From: a virus
IMG/VR virus record: IMGVR_UViG_3300044621_000189
Coordinates: 1-35,602 of that record
Length of the DNA: 35,602 nucleotides
Direction: 5' to 3' (one strand)
Under the pieces are notes generated by a model. It did no database searches, was not told the DNA's origin, and saw only the letters and a program-made list of their open reading frames with translations. The translations under genes and the position numbers were made by a program. Of the stretch, positions 15,425 through 22,123 are shown one piece after another. Within the stretch, counting starts at the first letter, position 1. Every line of letters starts with the position of its first letter.

Positions 15425-16376
15425 CGAGTTCATCGAGCTTTGGAATACGCACAGAAGTGCGGCAAAGATCGCAAAACTCACCGGCATCAACGAGCGCAAA
15501 GTCCATTCGCGCCGTCGAACAATTGAGCAGAAATATAACATCGTACTTGTTGCTAACGATAAGCGTGTTAATGCGTTCGGAAAAGAAGCAGAAAACCACG
15601 CAGCACGCTATCACCTAGGTATCGAAAATGGTACGGTGATTGTCTTCTCGGATGCGCACTTCTGGCCCGGCCTTCGCTCCACTGCCTTTAAAGGGCTTCT
15701 GTGGGCGATTAAAGAGCTGAAGCCCAAGGCCGTGATCAATAACGGAGATGCCTTTGACGGCGCAGCGATCAGCCGCCACCCGCGAATCGGATGGGACAGC
15801 AAGCCCAGCGTGGTGCAGGAGCTGCGAGCCTGCGAGATGTACCTGGGCGAGATCGACGACGAGGCCAAGCGGGCGTATAGCAAAGTTAAACTTGTCTGGA
15901 CGCTAGGCAACCATGATGCGCGCTTTGAGAACCGGCTAGCCAACACCGTGCCCGAGTTCATGGCGGTGGGAGGGTTTACCCTTAAAGACCATTTCCCGGC
16001 ATGGATTCCGTGCTGGAGCTGCTGGCCGACCGAGGATGTTGTCGTTAAACACCGCATGAAGGGCGGCGTTCACGCCACGCACAACAACACCGTCAACGCT
16101 GGTAAGACCATCGTGACGGGTCACCTGCATTCGCTCAAAGTGACGCCATTCTCCGACTACAACGGCGAACGTTATGGCGTGGATACAGGAACGCTGGCCG
16201 ACACTAGCGGCCCGCAGTTTGTGGATTACCTCGAGGACAATCCGACGAACTGGCGTTCCGGATTTGCCGTGCTCACATTCCATAATTCCCGGCTTCTTTG
16301 GCCGGAACTGGTACACGCTATAGCACCAGGTGCTATACAGTTCCGTGGCCAGGTCATTGATGTGAGCAAGTTGTGA
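15402..16376 (+). CDS. Calcineurin-like metallophosphoesterase with N-terminal HTH-like domain (324 aa)
   Basis: All core motifs of the metallophosphoesterase family are present in order: SDAH (Asp84, His86), NNGD (Asp116), LGNHD (Asn170-His171), VHATH (around His224-227) and GHLH (His241, His243). They build a two-metal phosphodiester-cleaving site. Residues 5-45 look like a helix-turn-helix (SAAKIAKLTGINERKVHSRR), as in phage phosphoesterases that may contact DNA. It starts 23 bases before the preceding stop with a GGGAGG site five bases upstream of ATG. It may act as a nuclease or a nucleotide phosphodiesterase; the sequence cannot decide. Confidence 0.85.
   Translation: MAVVITDDEFIELWNTHRSAAKIAKLTGINERKVHSRRRTIEQKYNIVLVANDKRVNAFGKEAENHAARYHLGIENGTVIVFSDAHFWPGLRSTAFKGLLWAIKELKPKAVINNGDAFDGAAISRHPRIGWDSKPSVVQELRACEMYLGEIDDEAKRAYSKVKLVWTLGNHDARFENRLANTVPEFMAVGGFTLKDHFPAWIPCWSCWPTEDVVVKHRMKGGVHATHNNTVNAGKTIVTGHLHSLKVTPFSDYNGERYGVDTGTLADTSGPQFVDYLEDNPTNWRSGFAVLTFHNSRLLWPELVHAIAPGAIQFRGQVIDVSKL
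16319..16337. repeat. Perfect 19-bp palindrome
   Basis: TATAGCACC and GGTGCTATA flank a single A, giving 9 perfect symmetric base pairs near the 3' end of the phosphoesterase gene. It could be a protein-binding dyad. The one-base centre makes an RNA hairpin less likely unless central pairs open. No T-tract follows. Confidence 0.7.
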
Positions 16377-16516
16377 GTCCGTGGCTCATCATCCTCACAG
16401 GTGTGATCTACGGCTACATAGCTGTAGAGCAGGCGCTTAAAGGCAACCCAAGCATGACGATCGTCTATGCGGGCTACGCCTTCTCTAATGTGGGGTTGTA
16501 TCTGATGGCCCGTTGA
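16373..16516 (+). CDS. Small two-helix membrane protein (47 aa)
   Basis: The gene starts with GTG overlapping the previous stop (GTGA) and encodes MSPWLIILTGVIYGYIAVEQ, then a short polar loop and YAGYAFSNVGLYLMAR. Two membrane helices are likely. The same pattern (PWLI.LTG.IY.Y.A.EQ...YAGYAFSNVGLYLMA) recurs in environmental podoviruses, which supports it being real. Its last 32 bases overlap the tail of the convergent leftward operon (to 16485). The function is unknown. Confidence 0.65.
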   Translation: MSPWLIILTGVIYGYIAVEQALKGNPSMTIVYAGYAFSNVGLYLMAR

Positions 16517-16676
16517 TCCGCTTCATGTGCTCAAGGGATTGATACACCAGCCGAACCTCAGCCATCGCCACCAAGGCGAACTCCTTAGCGTCGTCCAGTC
16601 GGCCTTCGATGGCAGCGTTGTGAAGGTTTTTGAGGGCAGTCTCTGCCATCATGCAGGGGTAGGAATAGTCGATCAT
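16485..16676 (-). CDS. Hypothetical protein (63 aa), last gene of leftward operon
   Basis: The product is a small, probably all-helical protein (MIDYSYPCMMAETALKNLHN, then RLDDAKEFALVAMAEVRLVY). Proteins of this pattern appear at the ends of early operons in related phages. It is coupled to the preceding gene by an ATGA overlap and runs 32 bases into the opposing membrane-protein gene. No intergenic terminator separates the two convergent transcription units. The function is unknown. Confidence 0.6.
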   Translation of the reverse strand: MIDYSYPCMMAETALKNLHNAAIEGRLDDAKEFALVAMAEVRLVYQSLEHMKRINGPSDTTPH

Positions 16677-16876
16677 GCGCGGGAGTAGTAGTGGAAGACT
16701 CGCACCTTGGTGCTGACGCCAGGGATGTGGCCGATGTCACGGCCTTCTTTGCGGGCGTTCTCGACGACCTCAGTCTGGCGCATGGATAGTAGCGCACCGT
16801 TCTCCTGGGCGAAAATCGACGGGCGAGGATCCTCACGCCAGTGGAAGGGGCTTCCGGGCGGGCATTTGCATTTCAT
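16673..16876 (-). CDS. Hypothetical protein (67 aa)
   Basis: The 67-residue basic protein starts MKCKCPPGSPFHWREDPRPS and ends GVSTKVRVFHYYSRA. The early Cys-Lys-Cys pair and the high Arg/Pro content are its main features. It overlaps both neighbours by ATGA-type junctions inside the leftward operon. I recognise no family. Codon use and coupling support it being translated. Confidence 0.55.
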   Translation of the reverse strand: MKCKCPPGSPFHWREDPRPSIFAQENGALLSMRQTEVVENARKEGRDIGHIPGVSTKVRVFHYYSRA

Positions 16877-17109
16877 TTGTTTCTCCGGCTCTCGGGTCGA
16901 GGGCAGTTAGGTGGTGGGACTACGACGCACCAGACGGCGGTGGTGATGTTGCCGCGTTTGATCCAGCGGTCAATGTAGGCGTCGGGGAACTTGTTGAGCA
17001 TCCGGTGGATGTGCGAGGTATCGGTCTGCACCGCTTGCGCAATCTGGGCGACTGTTAGGCCATCGCTGGCGCGCAGAAGCTCACGAACTAGTTGGATTCT
17101 TACGCCCAT
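16873..17109 (-). CDS. Small winged-helix-type DNA-binding protein (78 aa)
   Basis: Residues 5-50 (LVRELLRASDGLTVAQIAQA followed by a recognition-helix-like SHIHRMLNKFPDAYIDRW) fit a winged helix-turn-helix of the sort used by small phage regulators. The C-terminal 30 residues include a WIKRGNITTAVWCVV wing-like hairpin and a Pro/Arg-rich tail. It lies far downstream in the early leftward operon, so it could be a delayed regulator of other promoters. Its target site is unknown. Confidence 0.65.
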   Translation of the reverse strand: MGVRIQLVRELLRASDGLTVAQIAQAVQTDTSHIHRMLNKFPDAYIDRWIKRGNITTAVWCVVVPPPNCPRPESRRNK

Positions 17110-17243
17110 AGCAAAAAAGCGATAACTACCATTACTGGGATGCCCCAGAACGTGACGTTCTTGCGCAGCTCAGAATCCAGCGCCAGCGGGATCATCGCCA
17201 GCATGGAGACGAAGAGGATCAGGAGGGCGAAGACTAGGATCAT
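17100..17243 (-). CDS. Small two-helix membrane protein (47 aa)
   Basis: The ORF runs leftward from ATG 17243 to TAA 17100 and encodes MILVFALLILFVSMLAMIPL, a charged turn (DSELRKNV) and a second hydrophobic helix (GIPVMVVIAFLLWA). It overlaps its upstream neighbour by ATGA and the next gene by 10 bases. No family is recognised. It is one of two membrane peptides in this part of the early operon. Confidence 0.6.
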   Translation of the reverse strand: MILVFALLILFVSMLAMIPLALDSELRKNVTFWGIPVMVVIAFLLWA

Positions 17244-17464
17244 TGCTGCCCCCTTGCGCGGATGGCATTGGCAACACCGCTCGGGCAGGTGTCACAACGC
17301 GGCTCGTATGACTCTGCCACCTTCGCACACGCCTCGCGCTCGGCTGCAAGAAGTAGACGCAACTCTTGCAAGCCCTCCTCCTGCTTCTGAAGTTTTTCGT
17401 AGGCTTCCTTGGCAAACTTCACCAAGTTCTCATGCTCCCACGACTCAAAGTACGGGCCAGTCAT
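17240..17464 (-). CDS. Conserved phage hypothetical protein with C-terminal Cys pair (74 aa)
   Basis: A helical, heptad-like first part (NLVKFAKEAYEKLQKQEEGL, then LLLAAEREACAKVAESYE) leads into CDTCPSGVANAIRARGQQ. The AEREACAK...YEP.CDTCPSGVA.AIRARG ending is common to many phage early proteins. Its role is not established; the CxxC may bind a metal. It is coupled to both neighbours by ATGA overlaps. Confidence 0.7.
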   Translation of the reverse strand: MTGPYFESWEHENLVKFAKEAYEKLQKQEEGLQELRLLLAAEREACAKVAESYEPRCDTCPSGVANAIRARGQQ

Positions 17465-17697
17465 TTGACCAGATCCTCTTTCAACTCCTTGATTTGCTCG
17501 CGCAGCTTGTTCATTTCACCAGTCCAGTAGGAGCGAGCTGTGCGCTCGCCAGCTACCCAGCCAGCCATAGCGCCCTGCGTTGCCGCCTTGCGAACTAAGC
17601 GCACAACATCATCGGTGGAGAGCATCCCGATGGAGTTCTGCGGAGGCGCCATCTCCGCGACGATCTTGTCAATCTCGGTGTTTAGTTTGTCGTGCAT
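17461..17697 (-). CDS. Hypothetical helical protein (78 aa)
   Basis: I place the start at ATG 17697 (MHDKLNTEIDKIVAEMAPPQ), whose first base pairs with the stop of the preceding gene (TAATG), rather than at the longer frame that would run through that gene. The middle (DDVVRLVRKAATQGAMAGWV) and end (MNKLREQIKELKEDLVK) are helical, the end being a short coiled coil. No known family is recognised. Overlaps with both neighbours support it. Confidence 0.6.
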   Translation of the reverse strand: MHDKLNTEIDKIVAEMAPPQNSIGMLSTDDVVRLVRKAATQGAMAGWVAGERTARSYWTGEMNKLREQIKELKEDLVK

Positions 17698-17870
17698 TAC
17701 AGCCACCCCGCAAGAATTGCGATCAGCAGACCGAACAAGATGATGCCGCACAGTCCGGTGATGACCTTATCGGCCACCGAGAACTCGGGCGGGCGCTCGT
17801 AGATGCCGCCTCGGGCGTAGGGGCCGAAGGCCTCCTCAAGAGTGCGGGCGTAGCGTTTGGTGGTTTGCAT
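17697..17870 (-). CDS. Small single-TM membrane protein (57 aa)
   Basis: The ORF starts at ATG 17870 after a GGAG site and encodes MQTTKRYARTLEEAFGPYAR, a polar linker (GGIYERPPEFSVADK) and one C-terminal membrane helix (ITGLCGIILFGLLIAILAGW). The MQTTKRY.RT..EAFGPY opening is seen in other phage early membrane proteins. The cytoplasmic N-terminal region with a C-terminal helix is a tail-anchor topology. The role is unknown; host-membrane takeover or superinfection exclusion is possible. Confidence 0.65.
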   Translation of the reverse strand: MQTTKRYARTLEEAFGPYARGGIYERPPEFSVADKVITGLCGIILFGLLIAILAGWL

Positions 17871-17887
17871 TGTTGTCTCCAGGTGAA

Positions 17888-17901
17888 GGCCCCGAGGGGC
17901 C
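17888..17901 (-). other. GC-rich intercistronic hairpin
   Basis: GGCCCC and GGGGCC flank two bases in the 38-base gap between two leftward genes. In the leftward transcript the last C-G pair may open to leave a four-base loop. No U-tract follows, so it is more likely an mRNA-stability or processing element than a full terminator. Confidence 0.4.
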
Positions 17902-17908
17902 GGGGTTG

Positions 17909-18196
17909 TTAGGCGGCGACAGTCGGGACGATTTCGACGCGGTAGTCGATGTCGATCAGAGCCTGGGCTTGGCGGGCCTTGACATCGGCCAGCTCGGCCT
18001 TGCTGGGGAAGCGGGTCTCAGGCCATGCGAGCGTAGGCACATAGGCTTGAACCTTGTCGGCCGAGGCAGAAAAGCCTGTTTTGAAACCGCGTCGGCCGTT
18101 GCCGATCCACGAGGCCATCCAGGCCACGCCGTACTCGCGGTCGGTTTTGCGGGTGATGGTAGTGCCGTCGGCGAAGGTGGCGGTGTGCTTGGTCAT
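17909..18196 (-). CDS. Hypothetical early protein (95 aa)
   Basis: Start ATG 18196 is preferred because AGGAG lies eight bases upstream; a longer frame to 18280 has no such site. The product begins MTKHTATFADGTTITRKTDR, with EYGVAWMASW, GRRGFKTGFSASADKVQAYV and a closing helix plus strand (IDIDYRVEIVPTVAA). It looks like a small compact alpha/beta protein without cysteines. It is preceded by an 80-base gap that may hold its own promoter. The family is not recognised. Confidence 0.65.
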   Translation of the reverse strand: MTKHTATFADGTTITRKTDREYGVAWMASWIGNGRRGFKTGFSASADKVQAYVPTLAWPETRFPSKAELADVKARQAQALIDIDYRVEIVPTVAA

Positions 18197-18276
18197 GTCG
18201 TTTGCTCCTGTTGCGTTGTCGATGGATGTATCTTCCCACAATTTCACACAATCGCAAGTAGGGACAAACCCTAATT

Positions 18277-18426
18277 TCACTTCTTGTCTTTTTCTTGCAA
18301 CAGCCCTTGCTTGATGTAGTGCAGGATCTGAGCTGCCAGCGTCCTAGTGCTGGCCAATGCCTGCTGTCGAATCTGGGCTTCCACCTCCGCCGGGAGGCGC
18401 ACCGTCATGTAGCGATCTTTTGTCAT
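18277..18426 (-). CDS. Ribbon-helix-helix (Arc-type) DNA-binding protein (49 aa)
   Basis: MTKDRYMTVRLPAEVEAQIR forms the beta-ribbon and first helix, and TRTLAAQILHYIKQGL the second helix of an Arc/MetJ-type fold. Such proteins bind DNA as dimers of dimers and usually repress promoters. The ATG at 18426 follows an AAGGA site. The first 83 bases overlap the 3' end of the VRR-NUC gene in another frame, which is unusually deep for this genome. Possible targets are the dyads near 26500 or 26934, but nothing links them directly. Confidence 0.75.
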   Translation of the reverse strand: MTKDRYMTVRLPAEVEAQIRQQALASTRTLAAQILHYIKQGLLQEKDKK

Positions 18427-18766
18427 GTTGTTCCTTGAAAGCGAGGATCTTTGTCTTGGCGTCCTCAGCACCTTTGCCCACTATACACCAGTATTTCACA
18501 CCTTCTAGGTACGCGATCCAATCCTTCTGTTCGGCGCTCAGTGAGCCGCCCTTGACCCGCTTCATCTCAATCCACAAGCGCCACTCTGGGATGCACAGAT
18601 CGGGCACCCCGCTACTCACCCCTTCAGCTTTGAGTTTCGCGGCCGTAGAGAGGCTCCTGACGCCTCCATTGGGGATTGCAAAGATCCTCACGCCCTTGAA
18701 GGTCTGGCGAAACCAGCGCACCAGCTCGCGCTGCTCAAAATGTTCGCTCGGTACGGCATCAGTCAA
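18344..18766 (-). CDS. VRR-NUC domain nuclease (140 aa)
   Basis: The fold of the VRR-NUC branch of PD-(D/E)xK nucleases is clear. After a FEQRELVRWFRQTFKGVRIF helix-strand and PNGG come GVPDLCIPEWRLWIEMKR (Asp56, Glu67-x-Lys69) and a helix with SLSAEQKDWIAYL. I start it at TTG 18766 because AGGAGG lies seven bases upstream and TTGA overlaps the previous stop. The GTG-started longer form lacks such a site. Phage VRR-NUC proteins are thought to act on branched DNA, for example in recombination. The C-terminus is a Gly/Pro-rich tail. Confidence 0.82.
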   Translation of the reverse strand: MTDAVPSEHFEQRELVRWFRQTFKGVRIFAIPNGGVRSLSTAAKLKAEGVSSGVPDLCIPEWRLWIEMKRVKGGSLSAEQKDWIAYLEGVKYWCIVGKGAEDAKTKILAFKEQHDKRSLHDGAPPGGGGSPDSTAGIGQH

Positions 18767-18954
18767 AACGAAACCTCCTGCTGCCACTTGTCACACTCTC
18801 CCACGGAGGCGGCGAACTCCGGCGGGGGCTGCATCCAGAACTCAATGCACAGGCCATCTGTCCCGTAGTGCTCGCAGGTGTGGCAGCACCTGGGCGGGCC
18901 AGCCTTGATCCATTCCTTGTACATCGTTACAACCTCAGGTTCCGCATGTCTCAT
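18763..18954 (-). CDS. Cysteine-rich small protein, putative zinc binding (63 aa)
   Basis: The ATG at 18954 follows AAGGAGA by seven bases and lies 20 bases inside the helicase gene. Cysteines occur at CCHTCEHYGTDGLCIEF and at ECDKWQQ, a four-ligand pattern suited to zinc. Small proteins of this type are common in phage replication operons next to VRR-NUC genes and may be accessory DNA-binding factors. The function is not established. Confidence 0.68.
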   Translation of the reverse strand: MRHAEPEVVTMYKEWIKAGPPRCCHTCEHYGTDGLCIEFWMQPPPEFAASVGECDKWQQEVSF

Positions 18955-20551
18955 CCCATGTTCTCCTTACGACTTTGAAAAATTTACCGTCCATCCGGTA
19001 CTCGATTGCGTTCGGATGTTTCGACTTCCCCATCTGGATGACGATGTAATCGAGCGCCTCCGTATCTTTTAGGATACGAATCTCAGACAGATCAGCTCCG
19101 CTCTTCTCAGCAATCGCCATCAGCTTTTGCAGCGCCATCTGCCCAGCGTATCCATCGTTTAGCACGGGGAAATACTCCGTGATCGGCTTATCGGACAGGC
19201 TCCCGTAGTAGGTGCAAGCGAGCATCAGGTTGCCGCTGGCCTTGCTGATGTGCCTGCGCCAGCTCCAGCCCGTCACCTCAAAGTCTTTGCCCTCCATCCC
19301 CATGATGTCGTCGTTGCGGAGCTTGAGTTTCTTTTCCTCTGGCGGAGGGAAAGGATGGCCGCAGGCGGGACACTCCTTGGCCGAGATATGCACCAGCTCG
19401 TCGCAGTTGTCGCAGACCTTGACAGGGGCTTCGCCATCTCCATCACCTCCCTTCTTCGGGGGCTGCACGGCGACAATCGGCCCGTGCATCTCGACCACGC
19501 CAGCGAAGTCAAGCACCAAGCAGTGATCGGTGTGGCTCTTGACGCGCATCCCACGGCCTGCCATCTGGACATAGAGGCTCGCGCTCATGGTTGGGCGCAG
19601 CATGGCGATCAGGTCAATATCGGGGTAATCGAAGCCCGTTGTCAGTACGTTGGCGTTCGTTAGCGCACGCAACTTGCCAGCCTTGAAGTCATCGAGCATG
19701 CGCTTGCGCTCGGCCTTTGGCGTCTCTCCGGTGACGCACTGCGCGGCCACTCCATGCTGGCGCAGGACTTCGGCAACGTGCTCGGCGTGCTGCACACCAG
19801 TACAGAACACCAGCCAAGCCTTGCGATCTCCAGCTAATGCAATCACCTCCTGCACCACGCGCTGGTTGTTGTCGTCCGTGTCCACGGCTGCTTGCAGTTC
19901 GCTCTCAATGAACTCGCCCCCGCGCTTCTTGACCCCGGACGTATCGAGCTTGGCGCTGGTGACCTTGGAGCGCAGTGTGGACAGGTATCTCTTGAACACC
20001 AGTTCTTCGATGCTCACCGGCTCCAGCAGCGCATCAAAGAGAGCGGGCTTGTCGGTGATCAGGCCATGCCCCAGCCGATACGGTGTGGCGGTAAGCCCCA
20101 CAACGCGCAGCGCCGGGTTGATTGCCTTGAGGTCGGCCAAGAGCTTGCGATAGCCTCCCGCCTCCTTGTGATTGACAAGGTGGCACTCGTCAATGATCAC
20201 CAGGTCAAGGTGGCCCAGCATCTCGGCCTTCGTTCGCACGGACTGGATGCCAGCAAACGTAATCGGCTCGCCAATGTCTCGCTTGCCAATGCCAGCGCTA
20301 TAGATGCCCATCGGTGCGGCAGGCCAATGCAGACGCATCTTCTCTGCGTTCTGCTCAATCAGCTCCTTGACATGAGTGAGCATCAGAACTCTAGTTTCGG
20401 GCCAGTTTTGTAAGGCATCCTTACATAGCGCCGCCACGATGTGGCTCTTGCCTGACCCGGTGGGTAGCACCAGACACGGGTTGCCAGCGTTGCCCGCAGA
20501 AAACCAAGCATAGAGCTGGTCTATGGTGCGCTGTTGGTAGTCACGGAGCAT
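18935..20551 (-). CDS. DEAD/DEAH-type superfamily 2 helicase with zinc ribbon (538 aa)
   Basis: The start is ATG 20551, coupled to the upstream nuclease stop (TGATG). The helicase motifs are present: Walker A LPTGSGKS (residues 29-36), DECH (121-124), LTATP (153-157), the second RecA domain with LVFCTGVQHAEHV, and motif VI QMAGRGMR (329-336). A four-cysteine zinc ribbon follows (Cys380, 383, 394, 397; CDNC...CPACGHPF), then a C-terminal domain of about 140 residues. It resembles the RadD/YejH-like helicases phages carry with exonucleases. It probably unwinds or remodels DNA during replication or recombination. Confidence 0.88.
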   Translation of the reverse strand: MLRDYQQRTIDQLYAWFSAGNAGNPCLVLPTGSGKSHIVAALCKDALQNWPETRVLMLTHVKELIEQNAEKMRLHWPAAPMGIYSAGIGKRDIGEPITFAGIQSVRTKAEMLGHLDLVIIDECHLVNHKEAGGYRKLLADLKAINPALRVVGLTATPYRLGHGLITDKPALFDALLEPVSIEELVFKRYLSTLRSKVTSAKLDTSGVKKRGGEFIESELQAAVDTDDNNQRVVQEVIALAGDRKAWLVFCTGVQHAEHVAEVLRQHGVAAQCVTGETPKAERKRMLDDFKAGKLRALTNANVLTTGFDYPDIDLIAMLRPTMSASLYVQMAGRGMRVKSHTDHCLVLDFAGVVEMHGPIVAVQPPKKGGDGDGEAPVKVCDNCDELVHISAKECPACGHPFPPPEEKKLKLRNDDIMGMEGKDFEVTGWSWRRHISKASGNLMLACTYYGSLSDKPITEYFPVLNDGYAGQMALQKLMAIAEKSGADLSEIRILKDTEALDYIVIQMGKSKHPNAIEYRMDGKFFKVVRRTWDETCGT

Positions 20552-21573
20552 CAGCCAACAATCCTTCCATTGAACTCCTCGCGCAGCTTGGCAATCTGAT
20601 GCCCAGGATTCGCGCACTCGCTCGGATTGGCGAGGATCTCCTTGCTGCCAAACACGGCATAGGATGGTTGGCCATTGGCCACCTCCTCGCCGTCGATCAT
20701 GTAGATCGCAGTCCATTGATCAGGCCCATCCTTGCGCTGCCACGGCACAAGATCAGGATGCAGCACATGGCTCTCGCAGCCAGTGCGCTGGGCGTCTAGC
20801 GGGATCGAATCATCCCAGCGGGCGCAATGCCAAGTGCTGTCAGACTTGGGCGTAGCATGCGCGCAGGTGCGGCAGTTGGCGTGCTCCGTGGTCTTGCTCT
20901 CGTGGCAGAACTTGTGTGCATCGCAGAACTTGCACTGATACCAGCTCGGGTCTTCGCTGATCGGTGGTGGCATGCGCTCGGACAATGCAATGTAATGCCC
21001 ACGGCGCACATACTTTTCCGCGATTTCCTTGTCATATTTGACGCGTTCTGTATAGATTTGGTCGTTATCTTTACAGATGGCGAAGTAGAGCGCCCGCTCG
21101 ATACCCGTGCCGTGCATGTAGACCTGCATCTGAACGAAGTGCTCGGGCTTGGATTTCTCCACGCCGTTCTTGACCATGTCGTCAAATGACTTCTTGCTGT
21201 GGGTCTTGAACTCGGCCACATGCTGGGCCTTGGGGGCTTCTGGCACGCCCTTCTCAATGATCCCGTCCAGTGAGCCAGAGACATGACTGCCAAAATCCAC
21301 CCGGTGCTGGGTGGAAACCTTGCGAACGTCTATGCCAATGGCCCGCAGATCAGCAATGATATTCGTCTCCTCTTGGTGGCCACGGCGAAACAGGCGCAGG
21401 ATTCGGCCTGGGAACTTGGGCTGTACAGCCCACCGGAACGACAGCCAAAGCCAGCGGTCACACACATGGCCCAGAGTGCTAACGCCAAGGTGCGGCCTGG
21501 GGGCTTCAGCTTTTTGCTCGTGGTGCTTGTCAATCAGCGCCTGGATGCTATGATCCGACTCGGGTATTTGCAT
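20551..21573 (-). CDS. PD-(D/E)XK exonuclease with iron-sulfur signature (340 aa)
   Basis: The nuclease core shows GSLDGIIE (Asp103) and HVAEFKTH (Glu121-x-Lys123), then FVQMQVYMHGTGIERALYF, the RecB-like layout. Cys38 (HVCDRWLW) together with Cys214, Cys217 and Cys223 gives the C...CxxCx5C arrangement that holds a 4Fe-4S cluster in Cas4, AddB and Dna2 nucleases. A second set (Cys234, 237, 250, 266) could bind zinc. An AAGGAG site lies six bases before the ATG. It likely resects double-stranded ends for the annealing proteins encoded upstream. Confidence 0.85.
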   Translation of the reverse strand: MQIPESDHSIQALIDKHHEQKAEAPRPHLGVSTLGHVCDRWLWLSFRWAVQPKFPGRILRLFRRGHQEETNIIADLRAIGIDVRKVSTQHRVDFGSHVSGSLDGIIEKGVPEAPKAQHVAEFKTHSKKSFDDMVKNGVEKSKPEHFVQMQVYMHGTGIERALYFAICKDNDQIYTERVKYDKEIAEKYVRRGHYIALSERMPPPISEDPSWYQCKFCDAHKFCHESKTTEHANCRTCAHATPKSDSTWHCARWDDSIPLDAQRTGCESHVLHPDLVPWQRKDGPDQWTAIYMIDGEEVANGQPSYAVFGSKEILANPSECANPGHQIAKLREEFNGRIVG

Positions 21574-21601
21574 TGCCCACTCCTTGTTTAGTTGTTTGAT
21601 T

Positions 21602-21633
21602 GCCCCCGGCGTAAAAACCGGGGGCTATTTTTT
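21602..21633 (+). terminator. Terminator hairpin with rightward polarity
   Basis: An 8-bp stem (GCCCCCGG with CCGGGGGC) with an eight-base loop is followed on the + strand by TATTTTTTT. It lies between two leftward genes. In the leftward direction it lacks a downstream U-tract, so as a classical terminator it would act on antisense rightward transcription. Confidence 0.7.
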
Positions 21634-22121
21634 TACTTCTTAGCCCAAGGCGGTGCAGCGCTCTTCGCTGCGGCAGGGGCAGGCGCAGCGGCCACCGTTG
21701 CCACCGGTGCGGGGCTACCGGACATGGACTTGTAGCCCTTGACCTCGTTGCCCGCACCATACTGGGCGTCTTCCTTGATGGAGAGCTTGATACCGAGCTG
21801 GCCACCGATGAGCTGGTCGGTGTCGGTCACCTTGCCCAGACCAATCGCCCGCATGATCTCACCCAGGTCAGCGCGGCCAATCTCTTCGGCCTTCGGATTC
21901 GGGTTCTTGATGTTCAGATTACCGAACACCACGCGCCCCTGATGCGACGGGCCGGTGATGTCGTAGCGCAGCTTGATGTACTGGCCGGTGCCAGCCTTGG
22001 TGTCCTTCAGCTCGGCTTGGCTAATGGTGGCGGTGTACCAGCCAGCGGGCAGAGGTTCGAAAGCGCCGGTGTTGCCCTTGGGCAGTTCGTTGGCGTCAAA
22101 AGATTCGGGTAGGAAAGCCAT
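21633..22121 (-). CDS. DUF669-family single-stranded DNA-binding protein (162 aa)
   Basis: Residues 1-135 fit the DUF669 pattern: FEPLPAGWYTATISQAELKD, GQYIKLRYDITG, GRVVFGNLNIKNPNP and a GRADLGEIMRAIGL helix, an OB-fold-like core. An Ala/Pro-rich linker leads to PPWAKK, in place of the acidic tip usual in SSBs. The AAGGAG site overlaps the preceding gene's TAA stop. These proteins coat single-stranded DNA and are found beside Sak4-type recombinases, as here. The loss of an acidic tail may mean it does not recruit host SSB partners in the standard way. Confidence 0.82.
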   Translation of the reverse strand: MAFLPESFDANELPKGNTGAFEPLPAGWYTATISQAELKDTKAGTGQYIKLRYDITGPSHQGRVVFGNLNIKNPNPKAEEIGRADLGEIMRAIGLGKVTDTDQLIGGQLGIKLSIKEDAQYGAGNEVKGYKSMSGSPAPVATVAAAPAPAAAKSAAPPWAKK

Positions 22122-22123
22122 GA

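Noticed and set aside
18225-18260. Resemblance to the lac operator region (CACAATTTCACACAA)
   Set aside because: About 14 of 15 bases match, but the flanks differ and there is no other vector-like sequence. It lies in an ordinary intergenic gap, so chance is the likely cause and contamination is not supported.
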